Both the position numbers and the translations under genes were made by a program. The notes beneath the pieces were generated by a model. The model was not told the origin of the DNA, did not search any database, and worked only from the letters and a program-made list of their open reading frames with translations. Below, one piece after another: positions 27,887 to 37,425 of a stretch of DNA of 64,000 nt. This DNA comes from Actinomycetes bacterium (lineage in GTDB: Bacteria > Actinomycetota > Actinomycetes > Nanopelagicales > Nanopelagicaceae), in NCBI GenBank assembly GCA_947383695.1, contig OX376642.1:1-64000 (forward strand), in the 5' to 3' direction. Every line of letters starts with the position of its first letter. Within the stretch, counting starts at the first letter, position 1.

Positions 27887-27925
27887 CGTCGGAATAAACC
27901 GACGGAAAGCGCGGTTTAATTAGGC

Positions 27926-28480
27926 ATGGACATCATCATTGTTTTAGCTGTAGTTGCACTTATCGCTGTCTTTTTCATTTCCCAGTACAACCGACTTGTT
28001 CGCCTCAACATCACAGTTGATGAAGCGTGGGCACAGATCGAGGTACAACTCAAGCGTCGTGCTGATTTAATCCCTAACTTAGTTGAAACAGTTAAGGGGT
28101 ATGCAAAGCATGAGCAATCCACCTTTGATGCAGTTGTTACTGCACGTGCAAAGGCAACAACAGCAACAACTGTTGCAGATACTGCAGCAGCAGATGGAAT
28201 GTTGACACAAGCGCTCCGTGGATTACTTGCAGTCGCTGAGGCATATCCAGATCTAAAGGCATCTGCAAACTTCATGTCATTGCAGGAAGAGCTTTCAACA
28301 ACTGAAAACAAGGTTGCATTCTCACGTCAGTTCTACAACGACAATGTGCGCTCGCTGAATACCGCTGTAAAAACCATTCCAAGCAGCTTCTTTGCGGGCT
28401 TTGCAAAGGTTTCAGAGCGCGAGTTTTACGAGGTTGAAGATCCTCAAGATCGCAACGTTCCAAACGTTTCCTTTAACTAA
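27926..28480 (+). CDS. lemA: LemA family membrane protein
   Basis: 184 aa. One N-terminal membrane helix (IIIVLAVVALIAVFFISQYN), then a helical-bundle domain with the LemA signature RLNITVDEAWAQIEVQLKRR and ADLIPNLVETVKGYAKHE. Function unknown; frequently paired with htpX as here, where it is separated by only 2 nt. It possibly acts with HtpX in membrane-protein quality control. Confidence 0.93.
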   Translation: MDIIIVLAVVALIAVFFISQYNRLVRLNITVDEAWAQIEVQLKRRADLIPNLVETVKGYAKHEQSTFDAVVTARAKATTATTVADTAAADGMLTQALRGLLAVAEAYPDLKASANFMSLQEELSTTENKVAFSRQFYNDNVRSLNTAVKTIPSSFFAGFAKVSEREFYEVEDPQDRNVPNVSFN

Positions 28481-28482
28481 CA

Positions 28483-29376
28483 ATGAACTTTAGAACAATG
28501 CAAGCGGCTAACCGCCGCAAAACAATTGGTCTGCTCGTAGGTATGGGCGTATTGATGTGGTGTGTTGTCTATGCAGCACTTACCTACTTTGGTGGATCAG
28601 GTGCAGGCATTGTTCCAATCGCAGTTGGTATCGCACTCATTTCAGTGTGGGGTTCTTACTACGGATCAGACAAACTGGTTTTAACGATGACAGGTGCCAA
28701 GTTAATTCAAGAATCAGATAATCCAAAGTTATTTGATTTGATTCAAGAGATAACAATTGCATCAGGGTTACCAATGCCAAAGGTTGCTATTGTTATTGAT
28801 GATGCGCCAAACGCCTTTGCAACAGGCCGAAACCCAGAGCACGCGTTAATCGCATTTACTACTGGAATTTTAGATGTCATGGATCGCGATCAACTGCAAG
28901 GTGTGATCGCTCATGAGTTGGCACATGTTGCTAACCGCGACACCTTAGTAAGCGCGGTAGCTGCGACGACAGCTGGTGCGATCGCAATTGTTTCCGACAT
29001 GTTGACCCGCATGATGTTCTTTGGTGGACGTCGTGATCGCGATAGCAACGCAAACCCAATCGCATTGGTTATCTCACTTGTCATTTTGATTTTGGCACCG
29101 CTTGCAGCGGTAATGTTGAAATCAGCGATATCCCGCAAGCGTGAATCACTTGCCGATGCAACTGCGGTTTCCTTTACACGTAACCCCGCAGGCCTTCGTT
29201 CTGCGCTAGAGGTTCTTGCTGCGGATTCAACAGTTGTTCAACAACGATCAACTGCGGTTGCACATATTTGGATTGAATCACCATTGGATGCAAAATCAGT
29301 TTCTAAGATGTTCTCAACACATCCACCGATTCAAGAACGTATCGCTGTTTTGAAATCTATGGAATCCCTAGGTTAG
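28483..29376 (+). CDS. htpX: Membrane zinc metalloprotease HtpX (M48)
   Basis: 297 aa with two N-terminal membrane helices, the zinc motif HELAHV near residue 145, two further helices, and the third zinc-ligand region SRKRESLADATAV. It degrades misfolded membrane proteins on the cytoplasmic side. Second gene of the lemA-htpX pair. Its TAG stop shares TTAG (29373-29376) with the convergent histidine kinase gene. Confidence 0.94.
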   Translation: MNFRTMQAANRRKTIGLLVGMGVLMWCVVYAALTYFGGSGAGIVPIAVGIALISVWGSYYGSDKLVLTMTGAKLIQESDNPKLFDLIQEITIASGLPMPKVAIVIDDAPNAFATGRNPEHALIAFTTGILDVMDRDQLQGVIAHELAHVANRDTLVSAVAATTAGAIAIVSDMLTRMMFFGGRRDRDSNANPIALVISLVILILAPLAAVMLKSAISRKRESLADATAVSFTRNPAGLRSALEVLAADSTVVQQRSTAVAHIWIESPLDAKSVSKMFSTHPPIQERIAVLKSMESLG

Positions 29377-30821
29377 TTTTTAAACCGCAGCGTAAAAGCT
29401 GCGCCCTTTCCAAGCTCAGAAGCCACAGTTACATCGCCACCATGAGCGCGCATCACAGCATCAACGATAGAAAGTCCTAAACCGCTGCCATCTTTACTGT
29501 TGCGCTGGCGTGATGCATCGACTCGATAGAAACGTTCAAAGATACGTGCTTGATCCTCTGCTGATAATCCAGGACCGTTATCTGCAACAGTGACAAATGA
29601 ATCCTTGCCATCTGTAAAGGTCGAAACGGTGATTGTTGTGCCTGCAGGTGTGTGCGCACGTGCATTAGCTAAAAGATTTGTAACCACCTGATAAATCTTG
29701 TCCGCATCACCTTTAGTGGCAACACCTGCTGAAATATTTGTTGTAATTGTGTGGTCAGGACCTGCAGCTTGTGCCGATGTAACCGCTTCTTGAACTAACT
29801 CACTGAGGTTCACATCAGAAATCACAATTTCACGGGATTGATCCATACGTGCCAGCATCAATAAATCTTCAACTAGGTAACCCATGCGCATTGACTCTTT
29901 CTCAATACGTGCGATTAACTCCTGTGTTTTTTCACCTTCAGGGACCGCACCTTGTCGGTGCAGCTCTGCAAATCCGCGAATTGCGGTTAACGGAGTGCGA
30001 AGTTCGTGGCTGGCATCTGCAACAAAGCGTCGTAACTTATCCTCGCTCTGCATGCGTGCATCAAAGGCCTCTTCAATACGAGAAAGCATCGTGTTAAGGG
30101 ATGTACTTAAACGTCCAACTTCAGTATCTGGTTCAAAGTTATCAAGACGGGCGGAAAGATCACCCGCTGCGATTTTTTCTGCAGTCTCTTCAATTCTTTC
30201 AAGTGGACGCATACCGACCTTGATTACCTGGCGGGATGCAAAGGCGATAAAGAGCAGAACCAAGCTTCCGATAATTAAAAAAACTGTTCCGATCTGACGC
30301 GTTGTTCTATCAAAATCAGCTAGTGATTGCGCAACGATTACCGAACCTAATGATGAAGGTAAAACAGTTGTTGCGACACGAAAATCAGGTCCCGGCGCTT
30401 CGATAGTAAAAGGTCTATTGCCGTAAGCGGCAACCTGTCCAGGCAGCAAACCCTTCACATAATCAGTGATTTTGTTGGAGTTTAAGTCTCCGCCGATGCC
30501 ACCAACCAAGTTACCAAACGGGTCTAAAACCGTTACAGAGATAGAGGTTGGAACACGATTAAGTGGTGTTGCTGCACGTGCAGGCCGATCCTCTTCATCG
30601 TTGTCTCGTTCAATTCCGGCACGATCTAAACGATCTGCTGTTCCGCCAACGACACTGAGAAGTTGATCATCAACCTGATGAATTAAATAATCTCGCAGCA
30701 GCGCTTGTGAACCAACACCTGCACCAATGAACCCAATTGCAGAAAGGACCAAGACTCCGATCGTTAAACGATTTCGAAGACTTGTATTTGTCCAATCTGC
30801 AAGACGGGTTCGCAATCTCAT
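29373..30821 (-). CDS. Two-component sensor histidine kinase
   Basis: 482 aa. First membrane helix about 19-40, an extracytoplasmic sensor of about 130 residues, second helix about 178-200, HAMP domain (to about 255), HisKA with phospho-accepting H272 in DASHELRTPLTAIRG, and HATPase_c with N, G1 (VADNGPGLSAED) and G2 (GSGLGLSIV) boxes. Resembles actinobacterial PrrB/TcrY-type kinases. The signal is unknown. It lies 3 nt after its response regulator and is surely its partner. Confidence 0.93.
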   Translation of the reverse strand: MRLRTRLADWTNTSLRNRLTIGVLVLSAIGFIGAGVGSQALLRDYLIHQVDDQLLSVVGGTADRLDRAGIERDNDEEDRPARAATPLNRVPTSISVTVLDPFGNLVGGIGGDLNSNKITDYVKGLLPGQVAAYGNRPFTIEAPGPDFRVATTVLPSSLGSVIVAQSLADFDRTTRQIGTVFLIIGSLVLLFIAFASRQVIKVGMRPLERIEETAEKIAAGDLSARLDNFEPDTEVGRLSTSLNTMLSRIEEAFDARMQSEDKLRRFVADASHELRTPLTAIRGFAELHRQGAVPEGEKTQELIARIEKESMRMGYLVEDLLMLARMDQSREIVISDVNLSELVQEAVTSAQAAGPDHTITTNISAGVATKGDADKIYQVVTNLLANARAHTPAGTTITVSTFTDGKDSFVTVADNGPGLSAEDQARIFERFYRVDASRQRNSKDGSGLGLSIVDAVMRAHGGDVTVASELGKGAAFTLRFKN

Positions 30822-30824
30822 CTC

Positions 30825-31556
30825 TTACTTAGGCGGCATCCGCAAGCGGTAGCCAACTCCACGTACTGTGTGAATCAGTGGTGGATCAAAGGCATCGATC
30901 TTCTTACGTAGGTAAGAGATGTAGGTTTCAACGATTCCCATGTCACCACGGAAATCGTACTGCCATACATGATCCAAAATCTGTGCCTTTGATACAACGC
31001 GATCAGCGTTAATAATTAAGTAGCGCAGTAATGCAAACTCTGTTGGAGAAAGATCTAATAGCTCGCCTGCACGACGAACTTCATGAGTTGCCTCATCAAG
31101 TTCTAAATCTGCAAAGCGCATCTTCTCATCATCAATTTCAATCTGATCCACACCTGTGCGACGGAGAAGTGCGCGCAAACGTGCAACAAGTTCTTCTAAT
31201 GAAAATGGCTTAGTCATGTAATCATCGCCGCCAAGAGTTAAACCCTTAACTTTGTCATCCATGCCATCTTTAGCTGTCAGGAATAAAACTCCTGTATCAA
31301 CACCTTCATTACGAATCTTCTTGCACACCTCAAAACCATCAAGATCAGGCAACATGACATCAAGAACCATTGCATGTGGCTTGAACTCTTCAGCTACACG
31401 GAGTGCTTCTGCACCATTGGCCGCAGTGCGGACATCAAAGCCCACAAAACGAAGGCTTGTAGAAATGAGCTCGCTGATGCTTGCTTCGTCATCAACGACG
31501 AGAATGCGCTGGCTGTTAACAGTCTTTGAATTAACACTGTCTATAGTGGTTGTCAT
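30825..31556 (-). CDS. OmpR-family response regulator
   Basis: 243 aa. Receiver domain with acidic pair VVDDE and phospho-acceptor D66 (MVLDVMLPD), then a winged-helix Trans_reg_C domain (LSPTEFALLRYLIIN ... ETYISYLRKKID ... VRGVGYRL). It heads the two-gene operon with the kinase. CATTCT stands 6 nt before the ATG as a weak leaderless -10. The target genes are not evident. Confidence 0.93.
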   Translation of the reverse strand: MTTTIDSVNSKTVNSQRILVVDDEASISELISTSLRFVGFDVRTAANGAEALRVAEEFKPHAMVLDVMLPDLDGFEVCKKIRNEGVDTGVLFLTAKDGMDDKVKGLTLGGDDYMTKPFSLEELVARLRALLRRTGVDQIEIDDEKMRFADLELDEATHEVRRAGELLDLSPTEFALLRYLIINADRVVSKAQILDHVWQYDFRGDMGIVETYISYLRKKIDAFDPPLIHTVRGVGYRLRMPPK

Positions 31557-31612
31557 GGCTAGAGAATGCTCTCATAGCCTGAAAGTTTCCTGAGAACGGG
31601 TGGTATTTGCGC

Positions 31613-33658
31613 TTAGTTTTCCTTGACTGAGCGCAGAAGAACCTGTGCAACATCTAAGACTTCAACGGCAGACTCCTTGGCGTTCATTCCATCGCTGGTC
31701 ATAACGCGGCAGAAAGGACAGGCCACAGCTAACTCAGTTGCACCCGTTGCGATCGCCTCTTCAACACGATTGATGTTGATGCGAGTTCCGATTTTTTCTT
31801 CCATCCACATACGTCCGCCACCTGCACCACAACAAAATGATCGTTCCTTGTTACGTGGCATTTCAGTGAGTTCAACACCAGTTGCTTCCAGAATTTCACG
31901 TGGCGGTTGATAAACCTCGTTGTGACGACCCAGGTAACAAGGATCGTGATAGGTCATAGCGGTGTGAGACATCTTGATTGGAAGCAAACGCTTTTCACGC
32001 AGCAATTGATTCAACAACTGAGTGTGGTGAACCATTTCAAGTTCAAAGCCTTGTTGTCCATAATCGCGACCAATTGTTGTAAAGCAGTGAGGGCAGGTAA
32101 CAACAACTTTTTTCTTACCCTTTGGTCGATCACCAAATGCTTCTTTAAAGGTTTCAATATTTTCACGGGAAAGAATTTGATACAGGAACTCATTACCGGC
32201 ACGGCGTGCAGGATCTCCGGTACAGGTTTCCTTCTTACCAAGAACTGCAAAGTTCACACCAGCCATGTACAACAACTCTGCAACAGCTTTTGTTGTTTTC
32301 TTCGCACGCTCTTCATACGCACCAGCGCAACCAACCCAGAACAAGTACTCAACCTCTTCTGGAAGTTCACCTTCAATAACATTGACTGGGAAATCACACT
32401 CAGCAATCCATGCTTCGCGATCTGCGCGGTTAGCACCCCAAGGGTTACCCGCCTTTTCAAGATTTCTAAAGGTTCCACCAAGCTCTGATGGGAATTCGGA
32501 TTCAACCAAAACTTGGAAGCGACGCATGTTAACTATGTGATCCACATGTTCAATATCAACTGGACACTCATTTACGCAGGCACCACATGTTGTACAAGAC
32601 CACAAAACATCCAAACTAATTGGTGAGTTTTCGCCAACTAACGCTTCATTTTCAACGGTTTTAGCAAAGGCGTGATCGCGCATTGCCATGATTAAAAGCT
32701 TTGGTGACAATGGTTTTTCAGTGTGCCATGCAGGACACTGTGACTGGCAACGTCCACATTCAGTACATGTGGACATATCGAGCAGACCCTTCCAAGAAAT
32801 ATCTGCACGTGTTCCAAGACCAAAGACATCATCTTCCTTTGGATCTTCAAAGTTAATTTCCTCGCCATGCGACATCATTGGTGGCAACGCACCCAGTGAT
32901 GATGTTCCATCAGCGTTACGACGGAAGAAAATATTGAACGGCGCTAAGAAGCGGTGCCATGCAACACCCATCGTTAAATTGCTTGCAATAACAATGAACC
33001 ATGCCATCGATCCAACAATTTTGATCGTTGCAACGATTTGAATCCAGTTTTCCAATTGACCAAGGGTCATGGATTTAAACATCGCTGCGATAAACCAGGT
33101 TGTAATGAAGTGACGATTCCATGCGGTTTCATCAGACAACGCACCTTCTAGACCGCGCAATGCGATGACACAGAAAACAATCAACAAGATTGTGAACTCG
33201 ACGTAATATGCCTTGCCCATTCCAGATCCCGCAAAACGTGAGCGTTTGTTACGACGGTAGGTAACTTGGCGAATTCCAATCAGCGCGACAATTCCAATAC
33301 CGGTTGCCCACGCAATTAATTCGGTGATGTACTCATACACCCAGAAATGTCCGATGAACGGCAGCGCAAAATGCGGATCAACAAGTTGTCCGTAAGCGGT
33401 AACTAAAGTTCCAAATAAAACAAAGAAACCAACCATGACAAACCAGTGCGCAAATCCAACAACAGTGAAGTTGAACATCTTGGTGTGTCCAAAGATTTCG
33501 CCGAAGGCCATCTTGAAGCGCAGCTTCTTATCGTTGCCACGAGTTGGATCTGGTTGTCCCTTCTTATAGATACCGATCAGCTTTGTGGTGCGAACAGCTA
33601 AAAGGACCAGGGCGACAACGGTGATGCCATAGGAAAGGCCTGCGAGTGCGAGGTTCAT
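31613..33658 (-). CDS. EtfD-like membrane Fe-S oxidoreductase
   Basis: 681 aa. The N-terminal third (about 1-235) has five to six hydrophobic segments of NarI-like cytochrome b type. Two 4Fe-4S motifs follow (CTECGRCQSQC at about 297-307, CTTCGACVNEC at about 354-364). The C-terminal half has two CCG repeats as in heterodisulfide reductase HdrD (TYHDPCYLGRHNEVY, SFCCGAGGGRMW). Mycobacterium Rv0338c, with this architecture, was shown to link ETF and fatty-acid oxidation to the respiratory chain. The dehydrogenase at 25400 is a plausible electron source. Confidence 0.87.
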   Translation of the reverse strand: MNLALAGLSYGITVVALVLLAVRTTKLIGIYKKGQPDPTRGNDKKLRFKMAFGEIFGHTKMFNFTVVGFAHWFVMVGFFVLFGTLVTAYGQLVDPHFALPFIGHFWVYEYITELIAWATGIGIVALIGIRQVTYRRNKRSRFAGSGMGKAYYVEFTILLIVFCVIALRGLEGALSDETAWNRHFITTWFIAAMFKSMTLGQLENWIQIVATIKIVGSMAWFIVIASNLTMGVAWHRFLAPFNIFFRRNADGTSSLGALPPMMSHGEEINFEDPKEDDVFGLGTRADISWKGLLDMSTCTECGRCQSQCPAWHTEKPLSPKLLIMAMRDHAFAKTVENEALVGENSPISLDVLWSCTTCGACVNECPVDIEHVDHIVNMRRFQVLVESEFPSELGGTFRNLEKAGNPWGANRADREAWIAECDFPVNVIEGELPEEVEYLFWVGCAGAYEERAKKTTKAVAELLYMAGVNFAVLGKKETCTGDPARRAGNEFLYQILSRENIETFKEAFGDRPKGKKKVVVTCPHCFTTIGRDYGQQGFELEMVHHTQLLNQLLREKRLLPIKMSHTAMTYHDPCYLGRHNEVYQPPREILEATGVELTEMPRNKERSFCCGAGGGRMWMEEKIGTRININRVEEAIATGATELAVACPFCRVMTSDGMNAKESAVEVLDVAQVLLRSVKEN

Positions 33659-33664
33659 GGGGTA

Positions 33665-33670
33665 AGGCTA
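33665..33670 (-). promoter_or_regulatory. Leaderless-type -10 element of the EtfD-like gene
   Basis: TAGCCT (minus strand) ends 6 nt before the ATG. Confidence 0.5.
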
Positions 33671-33720
33671 GTCAGCAGGCTCGGGAATAACCCCGAGGGT
33701 CCCGGTGTTATCCCTACTGA

Positions 33721-33768
33721 AACCTGAGTCGCGACGACTCAACCTTTTGGGTAGGATCGACTCAGGTT
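33721..33768 (+). promoter_or_regulatory. HAIR operator and extended inverted repeat before dnaK
   Basis: CCTGAGT-N7-ACTCAAC at 33723-33743 matches the HspR-binding HAIR consensus CTTGAGT-N7-ACTCAAG at 12 of 14 arm positions. In addition AACCTGAGTCG (33721-33731) is repeated in perfect inversion as CGACTCAGGTT (33758-33768), flanking the -10 hexamer. Binding by HspR, encoded at the end of this operon, would cover the -35 region and give autorepression relieved by heat shock. Confidence 0.85.
33752..33757 (+). promoter_or_regulatory. Probable -10 of the dnaK operon
   Basis: TAGGAT just downstream of the HAIR element; transcription starting near 33764 would give a 5' leader of about 58 nt ending in AAAAGGAG. 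Confidence 0.5.
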
Positions 33769-33821
33769 CAACAAGCCTCGACCCTAAACCAGGCTCGAGA
33801 GAGATAAAAGGAGCACACATA

Positions 33822-35651
33822 ATGGCTAGAGCAGTCGGAATCGACCTCGGTACAACTAACAGCTGCGTATCCGTCCTTGAAGGTGGCGAGCCAACAGTTA
33901 TCGCCAACGCGGAGGGTGCACGCACAACCCCATCGATCGTGGCATTCGCAAAAAATGGCGAGGTCCTCGTAGGTGAGGTCGCAAAGCGTCAATCAGTGAC
34001 AAACGTTGAACGCACAATCCGTTCCGTTAAGCGTCACATGGGTACTAACTGGAGTATCGATATCGATGGCAAGAAGTACACATCACAAGAAATTTCAGCA
34101 CGCGTTCTACAAAAGTTAAAGCGTGATGCAGAGGCTTACCTTGGAGAATCAGTAACGGATGCAGTAATTACTGTTCCTGCTTACTTCAATGATGCGCAAC
34201 GTCAAGCAACAAAAGAAGCTGGCGAGATCGCAGGACTCAATGTTCTACGTATCATCAACGAGCCAACAGCTGCTGCGCTCGCATATGGATTAGATAAGGC
34301 TGACAAGGAACAAACAATTCTTGTATTCGACCTCGGTGGTGGAACATTTGACGTTTCACTATTGGAAATCGGCGATGGTGTTGTTGAAGTTAAGGCAACT
34401 AATGGCGATAACAACCTTGGTGGAGATGACTGGGATCAAGCACTTGTTGATCACCTAGTAACAACATTTGGATCTGCAAATGGAATTGATTTAACAAAAG
34501 ATAAGATGGCGATGCAACGTGTTCGTGAAGCCGCTGAAAAGGCAAAGATCGAACTTTCATCATCACAATCTGCTTCAGTTAATCTTCCATACATCACAGT
34601 TGATGCTGAAAAGAATCCGCTGTTCATGGATGAAACAATTACACGTGCACAGTTCCAGCAACTAACAGCTGCTTTGCTTGAGCGTTGCAAGAAGCCATTC
34701 CAGGCAGTACTTAAGGATGCAGGAATTCCTATTGCAAATATTCACTCAGTTGTACTTGTTGGTGGATCAACTCGTATGCCAGCTGTTGTTGAACTTGTTA
34801 AGGAACTTACAGGCGGCAAGGAGCCAAATAAGGGTGTAAACCCTGATGAGGTTGTTGCTGTTGGAGCATCACTACAGGCTGGTGTTTTGAAGGGTGAAGT
34901 TAAGGATGTATTGCTCCTAGACGTTACTCCGCTTTCACTTGGTATCGAAACCAAGGGTGGCGTAATGACAAAGTTGATCGAGCGAAACACAACTATTCCT
35001 ACAAAGCGCAGCGAAGTATTTACAACAGCTGATGACAATCAGCCAGCTGTACAGATTCAGGCATACCAAGGTGAGCGCGAAATGGCTGCTTACAACAAGA
35101 AGCTTGGAATGTTTGAGCTAACAGGTCTTCCACCTGCACCACGTGGAGTTCCACAAATTGAAGTTACCTTTGATATCGATGCAAACGGAATCGTTCATGT
35201 ATCTGCAAAGGATCTTGGAACAGGTAAAGAGCAGAGCATGACCATCACAGGTGGATCTGCGTTATCTAAGGAAGAGATCGAGCGCATGATGGCCGATGCT
35301 GAATCACACGCTGAAGAAGATCGTCAGCGTAAGGAAGAGGCAGAAATCCGTAACGCAGGAGATTCACTTCTGTACTCAACTGAAAAGTTCATCAAGGACA
35401 ATGAAGAGAAGTTGTCACAAGGTGATGCACTTGAGAAGAAGACTGAGACAGAGGCTGCTCTTGCAGAACTCAAGACAGCTCTTGGTGGTTCAAATTACGA
35501 GATGATCAAATCTGCAACTGAAAAGGTTGCAACTGTTAGCCAAGCACTTGGTGCAGCGTTGTACGCAGCCGGTGCAGCAGCTGAAGGCGACGCAGCACCT
35601 GCAGAAGATGGTGTTGAAGACGCTGAAGTAATTGAAGAAGATCAGAAGTAA
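33822..35651 (+). CDS. dnaK: Chaperone protein DnaK (Hsp70)
   Basis: 609 aa from the ATG at 33822, preceded by AAAAGGAG; the open frame upstream of it is the operator region. ATPase domain start [20 protein letters not shown], phosphate motif [11 protein letters not shown], then the interdomain linker [15 protein letters not shown] and the substrate-binding domain (AYQGERE). The C-terminal lid ends in an acidic tail ([12 protein letters not shown]). Central ATP-driven folding chaperone. One-base overlap with grpE. Confidence 0.98.
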   Translation: MARAVGIDLGTTNSCVSVLEGGEPTVIANAEGARTTPSIVAFAKNGEVLVGEVAKRQSVTNVERTIRSVKRHMGTNWSIDIDGKKYTSQEISARVLQKLKRDAEAYLGESVTDAVITVPAYFNDAQRQATKEAGEIAGLNVLRIINEPTAAALAYGLDKADKEQTILVFDLGGGTFDVSLLEIGDGVVEVKATNGDNNLGGDDWDQALVDHLVTTFGSANGIDLTKDKMAMQRVREAAEKAKIELSSSQSASVNLPYITVDAEKNPLFMDETITRAQFQQLTAALLERCKKPFQAVLKDAGIPIANIHSVVLVGGSTRMPAVVELVKELTGGKEPNKGVNPDEVVAVGASLQAGVLKGEVKDVLLLDVTPLSLGIETKGGVMTKLIERNTTIPTKRSEVFTTADDNQPAVQIQAYQGEREMAAYNKKLGMFELTGLPPAPRGVPQIEVTFDIDANGIVHVSAKDLGTGKEQSMTITGGSALSKEEIERMMADAESHAEEDRQRKEEAEIRNAGDSLLYSTEKFIKDNEEKLSQGDALEKKTETEAALAELKTALGGSNYEMIKSATEKVATVSQALGAALYAAGAAAEGDAAPAEDGVEDAEVIEEDQK

Positions 35652-36127
35652 TGTCAGAGGAAGCTACTGAACAAGTAGTTGAAGAGGTTGTTGAGCCGGG
35701 TCAGGAGACTGACCCGGTTGCAACACTGACGGCTGATATACAACGTCTTCAAGCCGAGTATGCAAACTACCGAAAGCGTGTAGAACGCGATCGCGCAGTT
35801 GCACATGAAAGCGCAGTCGGCGCAGTTCTTACAGAACTACTAGCGCTACTTGATGATGTTGATCGCGCAGAACAACATGGTGAGCTCACCGGAGGCTTTA
35901 AAGCCGTGGCAGACCAGTTAAATTCAATAACTTCACGCATCGGCCTAGAAAAGTACGGCACCGAAGGCGAAGCCTTTGATCCGCAGATTCATGAGGCGTT
36001 AATGCATGATGAATCAGCAGATGTTGCAGTCGCGACAGCTTCGAAGATTTTGCAACCTGGCTACAAGTACAAGGAACGCATCCTGCGTCCTGCACGTGTA
36101 GCTGTAACAGATCCAGCAGGAGAGTAA
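35651..36127 (+). CDS. grpE: Nucleotide exchange factor GrpE
   Basis: 158 aa. Acidic N-terminal tail, a long helix (about 22-75), then the beta domain near the C terminus (YGTEGEAFDPQIHEALM ... ILQPGYKYKERILRPARVAV), the GrpE signature. It releases ADP from DnaK. Start overlaps the dnaK stop (TAATG); dnaJ follows after 6 nt. Confidence 0.97.
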   Translation: MSEEATEQVVEEVVEPGQETDPVATLTADIQRLQAEYANYRKRVERDRAVAHESAVGAVLTELLALLDDVDRAEQHGELTGGFKAVADQLNSITSRIGLEKYGTEGEAFDPQIHEALMHDESADVAVATASKILQPGYKYKERILRPARVAVTDPAGE

Positions 36128-36133
36128 TCACCC

Positions 36134-37042
36134 ATGGCAGCCAAGGATCTATACGAGAAGGATTTTTATAAAGTCCTGGGCGTAGATAAGAAGGCACCTG
36201 CCGATGAGATTAAAAAGAAGTACCGCTCTCTTGCACGTGATCTGCACCCCGATAAAACCAAGGGTGATGCAGCAAAAGAGGAGCAGTTCAAAGCTGTCTC
36301 TGAAGCCTATGAAATCTTGTCAGATGCTAAGAAGCGTGCCGAATATGATGAAGCGAGATCATTGTTTGAACGTGGAGGTTTCCGTGCACCACAAGGTGGC
36401 GGAGACTTTGGCGACATCTTCGGTGGCGGTAACCCACAAGATATCTTTGCAAACTTATTTGGTGGCGGTGGTCGACGTGGTCCACGTAAAGGCCAAGATC
36501 TACAAACTGAAGCAACAATTACCTTTCGCGAATCAGTCTTTGGAACAACCCTTGAACTGCGTTTAGGAATGGATCGCGGTCAATCGCAAAACATCTCTGC
36601 ACGTGTTCCAGCCGGCGTTAACGATGGCGCAAAGATTCGCATGAAGGGCAAGGGTTCACCAGGAGAAGCAGGACCTGGAGATCTCTTTATTCAACTGCAT
36701 GTAAAACCTCATCCAATCTTTGGACGCAAAGGTGAAAACCTGACGCTGACTTTGCCAGTGACATTTACCGAAGCTGCATTAGGTGCAGATATCAAGGTTC
36801 CCACCTTGTCTGGTGATGATGTAACTGTTCGTATTGCACCTGGAACACCTAACGGTCGCACCCTGCGCGTTAAGGGCCGAGGGGTCACAAAAGGCAGTAC
36901 TACAGGCGACTTATTGGTCACCGTTGAGGTTCAGGTACCACAACGTGTTGATGGCAAAGCGCTAGATGCACTCAAAAAATTTGCTGAAGAAACCGCTAGC
37001 GAAGATGTTCGCTCTGATTTTGCGAATAAGGCGAAGATATGA
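36134..37042 (+). CDS. dnaJ: J-domain co-chaperone without zinc finger (DnaJ/CbpA type)
   Basis: 302 aa. J domain at about 10-75 with the HPD motif at 38-40, a Gly/Phe-rich linker (about 85-115), then two beta-barrel client-binding domains (RVPAGVNDGAKIRMKGKG; GTPNGRTLRVKGRG). The four CxxCxGxG repeats of classical DnaJ are absent; the protein contains no cysteine at all, so it is a type II J protein. In other actinobacteria the operon-encoded DnaJ1 usually has the zinc finger. It stimulates the DnaK ATPase. Its stop overlaps the hspR ATG by 4 nt. Confidence 0.95.
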   Translation: MAAKDLYEKDFYKVLGVDKKAPADEIKKKYRSLARDLHPDKTKGDAAKEEQFKAVSEAYEILSDAKKRAEYDEARSLFERGGFRAPQGGGDFGDIFGGGNPQDIFANLFGGGGRRGPRKGQDLQTEATITFRESVFGTTLELRLGMDRGQSQNISARVPAGVNDGAKIRMKGKGSPGEAGPGDLFIQLHVKPHPIFGRKGENLTLTLPVTFTEAALGADIKVPTLSGDDVTVRIAPGTPNGRTLRVKGRGVTKGSTTGDLLVTVEVQVPQRVDGKALDALKKFAEETASEDVRSDFANKAKI

Positions 37043-37425
37043 GCGAGGAGAAAAACACATTGCCAGATGATGATGCTGGCGTTTATGTAATCTCAGTTGC
37101 CGCTGAAATCTCTGGGATGCATCCACAAACTCTGCGTCAATATGACAAGTTAGGTTTGGTCTCACCGTCACGTACTGAAGGTCGCAACCGTCGCTACTCA
37201 TTACGCGATATCGCACTTCTGCGCGCGGTTCAAAAGCTTGTAGGTGAAGGAATCAATCACGCAGGTATCAAGCGCATTATCGAATTGGAATCTGCAATGG
37301 CAAATATGGCGGTTGAAGTCGCACAACTTCGCATTGAAGTAGATGCGCTACTGAAAGAAAACCCACCAAAAGGTTTAGCAACCCGCCGCAAAGGCGAGGT
37401 CATTGTCTATAAAGAGGACAAGTAA
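37039..37425 (+). CDS. hspR: MerR-family heat-shock repressor HspR
   Basis: 128 aa. Winged helix-turn-helix VAAEISGMHPQTLRQYDKLGL followed by the MerR wing (SRTEGRNRRYS) and a C-terminal helical segment. HspR represses the dnaK operon by binding HAIR elements, assisted by DnaK. The operator at 33723 and the operon order dnaK-grpE-dnaJ-hspR both support this identity. Back-to-back with the DUF1501 gene: TAA and TTA stops occupy 37423-37428. Confidence 0.96.
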   Translation: MSEEKNTLPDDDAGVYVISVAAEISGMHPQTLRQYDKLGLVSPSRTEGRNRRYSLRDIALLRAVQKLVGEGINHAGIKRIIELESAMANMAVEVAQLRIEVDALLKENPPKGLATRRKGEVIVYKEDK

